A stretch of DNA of 64,000 bases from Brachypodium distachyon (taxonomy: Eukaryota; Streptophyta; Magnoliopsida; Poales; Poaceae). The notes under the pieces were generated by a model. It did no database searches. It had not been told where the DNA came from and saw only the letters and a list, made by a program, of their open reading frames with translations. A program made the position numbers and the translations under genes. The DNA is taken from positions 74,255,855-74,319,854 of the forward strand of contig NC_016131.3 of NCBI RefSeq assembly GCF_000005505.3. Reading direction: 5' to 3'. Shown one piece after another: positions 24,448 to 36,600 of the stretch. How positions within the stretch are numbered: position 1 is the first letter of the stretch; each line of letters starts with the position of its first letter.

Positions 24448-24741
24448 CTAGGCGATGGAGGCGCAGAAGATGTTGACGCTGCAGGCAGGGTCGCCGACCC
24501 GGCGGAGCACCTGGCAGCAGTCCTTGGTGATGTGCACGTCGCCGGTGAGGAGCGACAGCAGCACCTGCTTGCCGCACCAGCGCGTCGTCTCCGTCACGGA
24601 CCTGTAGCACTTGCCCTCCCGGTTCCTCGGCGCCGGGGTCTCGTAGGGGGGCTCCACGAAGGTCGCCGCAGCTGCGAGTTCCAGCTGCACGAGGAAGACG
24701 AAGACGACGAAGAAGACTAGCGAGCGGCGGCTGATCGCCAT
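24448..24741 (-). CDS. Small secreted six-cysteine protein, prolamin-like/EC1 type
   Basis: A single-exon frame of 97 residues. Residues 1-26 form a signal peptide (a basic start, a FFVVFVFLVQL core and an AAA cleavage region). The mature part has six cysteines in the order C..C..CC..C..C: GKCYRSV, RWCGKQ, KDCCQVLRRVGDPAC and NIFCASIA. This matches the prolamin-like domain found in egg-cell-secreted EC1 and ECA1 gametogenesis-related proteins, which are secreted disulfide-bonded peptides usually expressed in reproductive tissue. Length (about 70 mature residues) is short for EC1 itself, and the typical C-terminal LGF/PP region is missing, so membership is at family level only. A TATA-like AAATACGG lies on the minus strand near 24805-24815. 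Confidence 0.75.
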   Translation of the reverse strand: MAISRRSLVFFVVFVFLVQLELAAAATFVEPPYETPAPRNREGKCYRSVTETTRWCGKQVLLSLLTGDVHITKDCCQVLRRVGDPACSVNIFCASIA

Positions 24742-27176
24742 TGTTGTAGCATGTACATGGCGCGCGGGGTGAGAATGTGCCGTGGTGGGCTAGGGGCAGC
24801 TCCGTATTTGTAGAGTGAGCTGAGAGCGTTATTTGCCAAAGCATTGATCGACGGGATTGATGATGCCTGGCTTAATTACATTTGAGCCTGTATATGCTAA
24901 CTGCCGATCGATTCAGCGAGTGTGGGATCATGGATGGATGTAGCGTTACTCGGTCGATTTACGGAAATTGATGAAGCGGCCGGTACCTTTTTGCTTTGGG
25001 CATTGATGAAAGAAAGGGCCGGTCACCCATTTGGCCAGAGTACTTTTTATACTGTTGTTGTGCTAGGAACCTTGTGCGTATGTACAGCAAGATTCATTGT
25101 GTAGCTAGCTTGTGTGCTGTCAAGGATAAGCACAGCTCTACTCCATCCGATTCTAAATTGTTGAGTGATTTCAGATTTCGAGTCGGGCACTGTCTTTTTC
25201 TTTTTCTTTTTCTTTTTTGAATCACAGGTCACTGCTAGCCTTCGTCTGATCAGGGAACGAAAAACAAACAGATTCCGAATCAGTATTCCCCTGAACAAAA
25301 AACAAACCCGACCCGCTTCACATGGCAATCTGGCCCGTCTGGTTGGACCGGTCAGAAAGTTAGAGAGACTAAACGAGGATTAGGATCTTTACTCAACGAA
25401 TTAGACGATGAGTAGATGTTTTTCGCAAAAATGTCGTCGAGCGACTGTTTTCCTCCGTCAAGGCAAATCAATTCAAGTTACAACGAAATTAATCCATTAC
25501 CAGCGGCTGCCCATCAATCATTTCGGAGTAGTACCTTGCATAGAAATAGTAATAGTACAGTACAAACTTTAATTATATTCCATTCCTAATTCAAGGACGG
25601 GAGTGAGAGAGGGGACATTAATCCGGACCATTATCTGTATGTACCAAAATCAGCCAGCCCCATTATTAGGCGTACTACGGAATAACTATACATTTTTCTT
25701 TTGAGGGGAACGGAATAACTAAATTGTGAGGATTTATGAATTCCACGGGAGGGAATTGAAAGAGATGGCCACCTAACAAGAGCGAGAGCGCTTCTACTTC
25801 CAGGATTGCTGGGGAAAGCGGCCGGCCGGTTAAGTTAAGTAAGAGTCGTTACGTGAAAAGCAGAACTTCGTTCGTTGGAGAGCTTCGCTTCTCTACTTGT
25901 CAGTACTTGGTCCAAACTGAAATCTTGACCGGAATCATTAGCGCTTGTCACGTGTTTGGTTGCTGGCACATCAACGTTGATAAAATAATGATGATGTAAA
26001 AGTTCTTCCGCATATGCGCCCACCTTTCTGCGATTTTGTCCTGAAAAGTTGGTACGTACAGGAGAAAAAAAAATGCACATCAGTACAATTACAATATTGC
26101 TTTCTTCCTTCCATAAGAAAGATATACTCAGGGGGCGGAGCTATGTAAACATTGGTGTCAAATGACACCAATGACTTCTTGCTCATCCTTCTTAGAAATA
26201 GAAAAATTCTTCTAATAGTATGCAACGACGCCAGTAAATTCTAAAGGATGACCCCACTGATGTATTGTTCTGGTTTCGTTACTTATGTAGAGAGAATGAA
26301 TATGGTACGATTTTGTCAAGTTTTGTGACGCTTATAGAAAATGTCCAAGGGGACATAGATTGTGAAAATGATGTACTAGTACTGTCTAAGTATACAATTC
26401 AACTTGCCAAGATCAAAATTTCCTTTTGATCCAACCTAAAAACGGAGAGGAAGACATGGAGTTAATACAGAAACGGATGTTCGTTGTGCAAGGCTCAACG
26501 TTGTTCCATTACTCCCTTGTATCCAAATAACCGACGAATTGCTAGGGACGCAAAGAAAACGTTCGCTTAAAAATAGTACTCCCTCCGTCCAACAAAAGAT
26601 GTGTTAAACTTGTTAAAATTTAGATGTACTTAAACATGACTTAGTGTATAGATGCATTCAAATTTAATTACTGACGGAGGAACAATGAGAAGAAACCGAG
26701 ATTGAGAAGAAAAAAAAGGTTGTCCAGGCCTGTGTCTGTCGTGTGAGTTCAAAAACACCAGGTCGCTTAGCTCGTGCGTGTTGGACCTGGTGCTTGCTTT
26801 GCTCTTGAGCGTGCATCGCAAGTGAACACAGCAAACATGTCACGCGTTGGGAGCACGAGCCCGAGGCGTGGTCGTCTCCGTTCCGTGCAGCCGAACCAAA
26901 ACCTGGGAAAGGAACGTGAACCAAACCCAAGCAAAGCCTTAAAGGAAGGGGGGGGAAATAAAAAAAAAGTTGCGTGGTTCATTCTTTTAATATTTTTTCT
27001 TTTGAAGCTTCTTTCCTTTTTTCAGTGGCGCCGCTGGCTTTTATTGCCTGCCTCCCCCCATTCAGCGCATTCTCGCTCTCGTCTCGCGCGGTCCGCCACC
27101 GACGACGCCCAGGAATAGGCGGACGCCGGGTCCATCGGCGGCCGAGGGCGACGGAGCGGGCCAGCGAGCCCACACC
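24742..27176. other. Intergenic region between the secreted-protein gene and the LysM gene
   Basis: About 2.4 kb with no supported exon. It contains a CTTTTT microsatellite at about 25195-25217 and a Stowaway MITE at 26578-26682. The GC rise after about 27010 is the probable 5' untranslated region and promoter of the LysM gene. Confidence 0.45.
26578..26682. mobile_element. Stowaway-like MITE
   Basis: Begins ACTCCCTCCGTCC and ends GACGGAGGAA. The inner sequence AAACTTGTTAAAATTTAGATG is AT-rich and differs from the other copies in the window, so this is a separate subfamily. Confidence 0.75.
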
Positions 27177-29394
27177 ATGGGCGTCCACGCGGCGCCCGCG
27201 TTACCACCACCGCCGCCGCCACCACGAGGAGGAGCACGGGAGGCGGACGACAGCGACCATGGCCTCCTCCGCGTCGGAGCCGTGGCGGTGGCGGAGTCGC
27301 CGCCGCCCATGTCCTCCTGCGGCCGCTACATCCTCCACCGCGTCTGCCGCTTCGACACCCTCGCCGGCGTCGCCATCAAGTACGGCGTCGAGGTACGTAA
27401 CGAATCATCCATCATCTCCGGCCGCCGTCTGCCCGATCCTTTCCACATCTGCCGTGGCGTCGTTTCGTTCGTGCGTGACCGGATCGATGATTTGGGTTCG
27501 TTCCGGGGGTTTCAGGTGGCGGACGTGAAGAGGGTGAACGGCCTCACCGCCGACCTGCAGATGTTCGCGCACAAGACGCTGCGGATCCCACTCCCCGGGA
27601 GGCACCCTCCCGCCGCACCCCATTCTCCTCCTCCTCCTCCCTCTTCTTCCCCAAACGCCAGGTACTCTACCTCACATTCACAACACCTTCCCCTTTTTTG
27701 TTTTATTTTATTTTGTTTTGTTTTCCCTTCGCGTGGATTACAACCTGAACCCAGGGAGGAGAGACGGCGATGGGGTTGCGCCTGATTTCTTCCAAGTGGC
27801 CAACTCGCGTCCGGCGCTCAAAACTCCGCCTAATTCCCGTTCCCCTACCAAGTCTCCTGTGAATGAATTAATGGATGGATGAACAGTACGGGTCATTATT
27901 ATGAACAATTCTTAGGACAGAAATTTCAGCCTGAATTGCGTGGTAGGATTACTTGGCAATAATAATAATGTCCCACCAGTGGAAGCGAGTCAAAGTCCAG
28001 CCAGTGAGATCGAGGTAGGCGGGTTGGTTTGGCCGAAATCAACACGAACCGACCAACCGACTAACAGTCGCAGTCGCACTATTGACTATTGAGAGTGACG
28101 CACTTGCATATTTGACGCCTAGTGGCAATCAACTGAGCATTTGCTTTTTTTTTTCTCTGAACCTTCCAAAGGGATTTGTAAGTGGGAACATCCAGAGAGA
28201 ACAAAGGCGACGCGGAAAGAAAATGCCTTCTTGCTTGCTTGTGTACAGATGGATCACATGACTCCACTCACTCACTACCCCCGAATGACCTGACCTTTTC
28301 ATGTTCTCAAGACACTTGTCGACACATGTCGTGAACTTGGCGTGGTTGCAGAAACACTAGTGAACACCAAATCATGGCACCCACCGACGAGCAAATACAG
28401 ATACGCATAAATTTCGTTGATACTATATGCTATGCATTCTTAGCACTTCCCCAGGTTGGCATTTCAAATTTAATGATTGACACACCATGTGATTGATCCC
28501 TTTCCATTCACACGATGCTGACTATTGAGCCTGGATTCTATCGGTGGACTTCTTTGCTGGTACACTTCGTGTGCTTTATCAATATGGAAATATGATTTTT
28601 ATTTCAGGGATTGGACTATGCGTCGCCCTCCCAAAAATGCTGCCTTGGATCCATTTCTGAAACCGCCCCGGAGCATGGTTTCGCCATCCATGAGCCTGTT
28701 GCAGGGATACTATGGCCTCGCGCCAACTCCAAACATGGACCCAACAGATGAAGGCGTCGAAATGGCGATGGCTATTAAAGGTAAAATAAAGCTACATCTG
28801 TTTGCTTGGATTATGAACCCTGAAGATTTCTTGAGCAATCAGAGAAGCACTGTGATAAAAAGATTTTTAAGCTCTGATGCCTGCTAATTTCTGAACCTGA
28901 ACCACCCTCCAGGTCAGCATAGGAAAGCCAGAAGCATATCGACTGGCTTCAATCTTGAAAATGGGGATGCCAGTCGGGAGACTGATGATGCTGAAAAGCC
29001 AATAAGGCGGCGCCAGAAAGCTGATCTCGAGTTGTCAGCAAGGGAGGACAGCACTGGTGGCCTATTGCCGAGGGCGGGGCAAGGTTTGGCGCTGAGGCCA
29101 AAGTCGGGCAATCGACAAGATACAAACAGTAGCCAGCAAGATCTTGTGGCTACCGGGTTGGTGCCCTCGTATGGCGATGGCCTGCTAGCCGTCAGGAAAT
29201 CATCGAGCACTCCAGAATTCCATGATTCAGACAACAGCATCGCTTCAGTGTGGCTGAGGAGCAAGTGGAACTTGAAACCAGATGCCTTCAGTATACCTCT
29301 CCCAATCCTGCTCTTGGACAGCATCCAGAAGCCTTTCTTCGACAGCATTCCCAAGCCAATTGCTGCTTGGAGAAGCAAGGCGGCCAGGGATTAA
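27177..29394 (+). CDS. LysM-domain protein, intracellular type
   Basis: Four exons (27177-27392, 27516-27661, 28608-28780, 28913-29394) join in frame to 338 residues. The LysM domain lies at about residues 48-100: the CGRYILHRVCRFDTLAGVAI segment, the KYGVEVADVKRVNGL segment and the KTLRIPLPG segment, with the exon 1/2 junction inside it. There is no signal peptide and no membrane segment, unlike LysM chitin receptors, so it belongs to the group of soluble plant LysM proteins whose ligand is not known. The rest is low-complexity and basic (MRRPPKNAALDPFL, KPIRRRQKADLELSA) with a conserved C-terminal WLRSKWNLKPDAF region. The ATG at 27177 is the first in frame; the ATG at 27309, just before the domain, is an alternative start. 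Confidence 0.87.
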
Positions 29395-30606
29395 CAAGGT
29401 TCATAGCTCGTTTATACACCTTATAATTTATCGTGTCGTCGCTCTTGATCCTATTCGAGGTGCAGGAGGAGGAGCTTCTTTTACAAGCCCGCGGACATAC
29501 TGGTTTCGACAGTGGACACTGCAAACACAGAGAGTAATGCACTTCTTCCATAAGTTGCAAAGATGATGCCGAAAAGACAGTGTTGGATACTCCATACAGT
29601 GATACATTAGCTCTACATACATAGTGTACCTGCTGCACCAAAGCAGCAGATACAGCAGCAGCAGCAGTTTGTTTCCTTTTTTTATGAATTATATAGTCCA
29701 GAGAGCCTTGGGCTTTTACGAGGGTATTCTTGTTCTTTTGTAAGCGATGCAGAACTGCAGATAGACAACATATATATAGGTTCAAAGGGAAACGAGGAGC
29801 AGAATGTGTACACTAATGAAGAAACGGCTTTGTTAGTGCTTCCATATTACTACTTGTGATCTCAATTCTGTTCTTGGAAATATTAGCTATGAAGATACGA
29901 AAATTCGCTTTGTTTACGAAGATAGCACAATTCAGAATGTGCACACATACACTTTTTGCACCTGTACTGTTGGTAATCAGTTTGAGTCCAGCCAACGGAA
30001 AATTTCACTTACTCGTAGCGTTCTTGCGAAATTACTGAACAGGGCAGTAATGCGAGATAACCGGGCTTGTATAACCCTCTTTTGTTTGATTTAGTACTGT
30101 TTATTCAAGATTTGAAATTACTCAATGAATTGTGATATTCTATTCAGTTTGCAGTTTACTGGTTGCCCAGTGCGCCTCCAACTAATCATAAGCTTGATTT
30201 GGGGCTTAACAGTGATGTTTCAATAAGCGTTGTCATAGCTAACTCAGGTGTGGTCGATCAGTCACAACTTGCAAGTTGCAACAACCAGCTGATGTAAATG
30301 GAAAAAGAAAAATACTTCGGTCAAGGATACACTGGAGACTAAATGGTAACTGGTTACATTCTACAACACGGCAGAAAAAGATTCACTAGTATCTACCACT
30401 AATGGCAAGCATTAGCTGAATTTGTTCTCAGGTTGCACTCGCAGAACCTAAAAACTAACATGTCATAACAACAATAAATTATCACTTGGCCATACGCCCA
30501 CATAACAAAGGTGACTGCGTCCCATCTAACTGTTGCCCACACTGCATCTTTTCGGTACTCCGGTACTCCGTGCTCTTCATATTATTCTTGTACATGTTGC
30601 ACTATT
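29395..30606. other. Convergent 3' region between the LysM gene and ARP4
   Basis: Probable 3' untranslated regions of two convergent genes, with a CAG repeat at about 29650-29668. No additional exon could be supported. The phrase GTACTCCGTGCTCTTCAT near 30563 repeats part of the last ARP4 exon (ACTCCGTGCTCTTCATACC near 30634). Confidence 0.4.
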
Positions 30607-33600
30607 TCATGGGCACTTCCTTTGGATATAGGAGACTCCGTGCTCTTCATACCTGTTGGCCAGATGAATAGCATTTTGTTATTGCATTGTCATGTGTCCG
30701 AGACGAGCAGGGCAAACAGACCCTGAAGTAACAAACTTACTCTGCCTTGGAGAACCACATCTGCTGGAATGACCCAAGAGATGCAAGAATGCTCCCTCCA
30801 ATCCAAACACTGCACAAAAATTATTAATATATCAGTTGTGTCACTGAACATCTACAAGATGAATCTCAGCATGGGTGCCCACAAAAGGACCATTCTTCCA
30901 CACACATTTATTTCGGAAGAACAGATAACACAAAGACAATAATACAGTGATTGATCTAACCTGAATCGCCTCTCTATTGAATTTCCACTTGCCAAAACCT
31001 TTACACGAGCACTTTGAGGAGACTCCTGCAGACATTGAAGCAAGAATAAGGACGGGCCTTGCCAAAACATTATCAGCAGCCTTAAAATTTATGAACTACA
31101 CTGTAATGACTATTCACTGACTAGCCAAATTGGGACTAAGAAACCATTTCCAACATCCTTAAACAAGGCATTCTCCTTTTTATGAACTACTACACTGTAA
31201 TCACAAGTCACTAACAAGAAAAGAAACAACAAGATTTGTTTCATCCTGTTTGCGAGGAAGGTAAAAACAAGGGTGCAAAGCCTGGCAATTAATTGGGTCC
31301 AAACAAAGTAAATAAGCTGTTGAATTGAGTTCATATACATACTAATAAAAGAATGACATAGAAATACACTTGATGACAAACCTGCTATTTCTATGTGAGA
31401 AATCTAAATGCTTTTGTGTATGCTAGTTCTGATTCTTTTACCTCTAGTACTTCTTTCTCTAGGCGCTCCTTTAACTGTATAATTGATGATGAGCCACCAG
31501 AAAGCTAACCAGAATAGAAATATGCAAACGTTAGAGTTGCATTAACAAAAGATAACAGGAGAATTTATGATTCTTGTATCTATAGCTCATGAATGGGGGC
31601 AAGTAGAGAAATGTAGCACAATGCAGCTCTGAATTCACGTCTTTACCAAGATGCTGCTTAGTAGTTCCTTGCGAATGTCGACATCACACCTATTTACACT
31701 GTCAAGGACCTGAGGAAAAACAACGGTAGTGGCAAATTTATTAACATGAAGAACTGTCAGAGCTGCACAGAAGTATAACACCCATATTTGAACTCACCAT
31801 TCTTGGAAGCCCACGAATCGGCGTGGAATCTCCAAATCCATCAATCCCAGGAATAGTCTGTTGATCACACCATTAGTGTGGAGAGAGAGTGGAGAAAAGT
31901 AAGCTAGGCCATCAGATTTTTTTTTGGACACTAATAGCATTTACTGAATAAAGCAATTTCCGTAAAAGAACAATCAGCTGGTTTTGTTCCCGGAATAGCG
32001 TAACCTACCACTAGCACAAGTTATAATCTACCACTAGCACCATTATATATCCTTTTCTCACTCACCTGAGACAGATATGGGTTGAACAGAATGTCAGGAA
32101 TCTTGAATCTATCTGCACCAACTTCAATAGTTCTGCTCGGATATAATATTAGGTAAGTCATATGCTCTTAAACAGTATATGCACAAACAACATATTTCCA
32201 CGAAATTACAGTAACTGCAACTGTGAAAGTGCCGTGTACTGTGCATTATGCATCTGAAATCCAAATACTATGTAAATGGCCATTACAAAAATATAATATA
32301 ACTGTAGTAGTTGAATCATGAGATGGTCTACCAGGCTGCAAAATTACAACTCGAAGCTCCAGGTGTATCAGGAGACAAAAATATGGCAGATCCCAGTAAA
32401 CTACCAAACTGTAACTTATTAATCACCCCACCATCCCTTCCTTCCAAACTTCCTTCCAATTGGATTTTGAGTTGAACTTTTTGGCTACCAAACTGTGATT
32501 TTCTCAGCGGCATAACATATTGGTTTACCAATACTAAAAAAGTATAATTTTGCATAACAATTGCACATGCATGGATGGAGTAAGAGAGGAGGATGCTCCT
32601 GGGAAAAGTAGCTACTAGAGCACAATCTTTATCTAGCTGGAGAGGAAATGGCTGGTCATAAAATAAAACTAATAATCTGACTAGAAATAAATACGTGTCT
32701 AAATAATATTGGTAGCTTACTGTCCATCTGGAAGCTCATACGAAGTTGTGGGAACATTTGCATATGCCACTTCTGCATGAAAATAAAACAGGGAAAGTAA
32801 ACAGCAAAGCCTAAAACAGGAACGCAGAGCAAGAGAATGCTACACACAAAGTGATGCATCAAATCAGTCAACAAACAAAATTTGTGGCAAGGAACATAAG
32901 ATATGCATAAAAAGTAGCCAACTTCAATTATTATGGTTGTATGCTTATATAAGATTCATGGATCGTCTGAATGGACATATTTGTCGCATTGTGTGTATGA
33001 GTTACATATGGTTGAAACTGTATCATCCAAGCTTGTGTGTTAATATGGAGAGTTAAACAATCACAGAAAAATAATGTATTTCCAAATGTTACCATCATAA
33101 GGAGTATCTGGGACTCTGCAAACTGACTCCTTGATGTCACTAGCAATAGCTCTCTGTGATACAGATTAAGCCTCATCATTAAAGGCATCTAGACAGAATT
33201 CAATAATGGATGAAGAATTACAGTTTTGTCAATGAGCATACCATGCAGTACAACCTGTAACTATCGGTAGTGTTTGGAAAATCAAGATCTACAACCTGAA
33301 AAGACAAACATTGGGTCACAGAGTAAACACCGCATAGTTTCCTTTACATATCTGTCTAGTGTACTGACATCAGGCATTCAGTTGTATAAGAATGGCAGCA
33401 ATCGGTATAGCATAATGCTAGTAAGTTGGAAAGGAATATAATCATAATTAATTAATATGGTAAATTCTGACCCTTTGATAGACCATATAAATACCAAGGA
33501 AACACAAACATTTTTAACGGGCTAGATAGATGTATTGACAAGACCACCTAGTGCTCCTGTATCTATGAATATTGGTATAGACAGGGAGGAGTAAATTCGC

Positions 33601-36600
33601 TATATTGGAAATGGTATCAAGGGTATATTTAGATAACTATGACATGTGGTAAACCTGATTCAGTGCCTGCAAATAAATCAGCAAGAAAAGATAGTGAGAC
33701 CACGCTTCTAATGTTTCAACAAAGGGTACATTTGATCTTACAAAGATTTCTCCTTAGCCTGAAATAATCACAACCAGCCAAGAAAAAGGTTTTCATATCA
33801 ACATAACGTTAAAGAAACTATACCTTATAATCGCCAGGGCTCACTTCCTTCTTTTTAAATGAATACCGGGGCCTAATCTGAGAAGTGAACAAACAGGATA
33901 TGAACATACATCAATGAATAGTATGCTATCTTAAGCAAGACAGATGCTTACAGTAACACCCTTGCTCTCCAAGCTTTTCATCATACAGTCAGTAAGAAAT
34001 TCACCACCAATTGGAGAAGTTGCCACGGACTTCCACAAGAAAACAAGTTAGAAAAACAATAGAAAGAAAAGCTTCACAAGAAAACAAGTTAGCAAAATAA
34101 TAAAAGGTGGTGTTGGTGTCACGGATGCCAGTTCTTTTCGGCTTCCTGGACCGGCTTCTCCGAGAAGCTGCCCTCCCCCAGCTTCCTGGAGAAGCCGCCA
34201 CCTAAATTTGATTAGGCTACCAAACCAGTTTGGCCTAAAACTTTGGATGCCTAACCAAATCTGAGATACGGCTTCTCCAGGAAGCTACGTGAGAGCAGCT
34301 TCTAGGAGAAGCCGGTTCTAGAAGCCGAAAAGAATGCACCCTACCTGACATCTTAATATCCTAATTCTTATGGCAGCTTTGACCATCACATTTTCAAATA
34401 AAAAGTACAGAGTAAGAACGGGGAAATCACTATTATTAGATATGGCAATAGTGCAATGTACACTTCCCCTGGATAATCAGTATATTATAGCATGACATAC
34501 CTTTTGCAAAACATAACCATCATGCACGGCAGAAACCACAGTGGACCCACCACCACTGCATCAAACAAGATCACATTGTCATATTGCAACAATTTATCAC
34601 ATGATAAAGCTGTGAAATAAAGACAAAACAAATTGTTGCTACATTTTTTACACCAGTGGGTGGTGCAACACACATTGTACAATACTAAAGCTGCAAGGAA
34701 CATATGGTAGATGCAACATTATGGTCATTGTGAAATGAAGTTGGCGGAACAGGATTATTTTATTGCTGAAGACAAGTGAAGCTATGCAGGATGATCCACT
34801 AAGGAGAAACTACAAGTTGTACAACATAAAAAATCTAAAATGCAACTGAACAAGCAGGAGATTATGAACGAAGTAGGCACCATAAGACGGTGCACTTGTT
34901 CATAAACTTATCAGGCTAACATGGCAAAAGGGCGAGACATTTATCTATAACAAAACAGTAGGTTGCAGGGGTAAAATGTCATTCAGAAAATGATCACCTG
35001 TCAACCACCAGTGATGTAGCACGTCCAGATGCAAAAGATGTGAGAACCTGACAACCCAATCAACAATCAAAAAATAATAAACTCATTGCATCAAGGATTA
35101 TTTCTGAGAGAGACATACTGCATTTTTCGCTAGAAACAGCGCCGGCGCTTTGTACTTCTCAAACATAAGTTCTGCTGCTCTATGAAACATGGAAAATAAG
35201 GGTCAGGCTTGAAAGTACTAAGTTCTGTCATAGAACCATACAAAAAAGAATATATTACAACTACAATCTTGTGTTCATTGCTTAGCAGCATGTGTAAGTT
35301 TACATGCCGATCCAGAATTCATGTGTTGATTCATCCAGAAGGTAGTTTATCCTTGTTGATTTGACAAAATATCATAACAAAGTGCATTGAAGTGCTGTAA
35401 CCGCTAAGTGGTCACTGGTCAGGCCACCTCCCGCCTAGCCCAGTGAGGCACTGCGAGCCAATGTGGCATGTAGCGGTTGCCAATTTGGCAAAAATATGCA
35501 TGTAGCCCCAACATGTTTTGCATTAATCCCATGCATCCCTTCCCTTTGCCCCTTTTCCAGACCTCCATGACAGTAGCCCCCACGACCTCCGGCCATCAGT
35601 AACAACACGTCAACGCCATCCTATGATGCTACTTAAGATCTCAGGGAACAGTAGTGGAGACACCAAGATATAAGTTATGTATGTCGCTAGTCACTGAGTT
35701 GTGATTGTTACGAGTCATGGAAGATGATCTACTCCCTCCGGCCAGTATTACTTGTTGCAGATTTGGTACAAAGTTCTGGCCGGAGGGAGTAGTACAACTC
35801 AATTAGGCCTTATTAAGAGTAGCATCCTTTTGAATCGATATGAGTTAGTAATGTAAATAGTTTAAAGACAGAACATCTACACATACTTCTCTCTTTGCTG
35901 TCCACTGTTTGTAGATGGTTCTGCTATCAGCATAGGATGCTCTTCCGGGTTGATCAACAGTCGCTGTCTGAAATATAGAACAAGTCAGTGGGACACTAAA
36001 GAGGAACAGAGCAATACTAGCTCCAATAAATTACATAGCCACATCGTAACAAGAAAACCCTAGCACTTATCAACATTAGCTAGTGCAGAAGTCACAGTAC
36101 CCCCACCCCCCACCCCCACCCCAAAACAAAAAAAGCTAAATCAATAGACAGAACAAGGAATCGTGTCGCATGTACATTCTGACTAAGGAATTATACTTGA
36201 TCAGTAAATCATGTCAGATAACACCCAACGCTAACTTGCTGAGCTTAAAGTAGTAACTTTATTCTAGTTCAAAGGATGGCACTGAAAATAAACTCCGTAG
36301 TTGATTCATGATGAACCATGTTAAAGAGGAGAGGTTGCTCAGAGCTGCATCAAGCAGATAAATAAATTCACCTAAAAGCATGATTCCATATATTGTCAAC
36401 AACATCCCAATCAGTAATTGTTCCATCCTTCATCGGCGAGATCACCTGTTTGGTGGGAAAAGGGAGAGAATCAATAAGCAATAGTAGTAAACAAAACCAT
36501 GAGAAACAAGTCCTGATGAGAATTTGCAGGTACTGACCTCCATATGATCCCTCCTGAATTCTAATTCTTGACCTACATAAAATTTGCGCTTTGTCTTGGC

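Noticed and set aside
30737..30742. TAA at 30739-30737 as the true ARP4 stop
   Set aside because: It overlaps a GTAAGT donor, and the conserved ARP4 C-terminus is found in frame in a further exon at 30652-30607.
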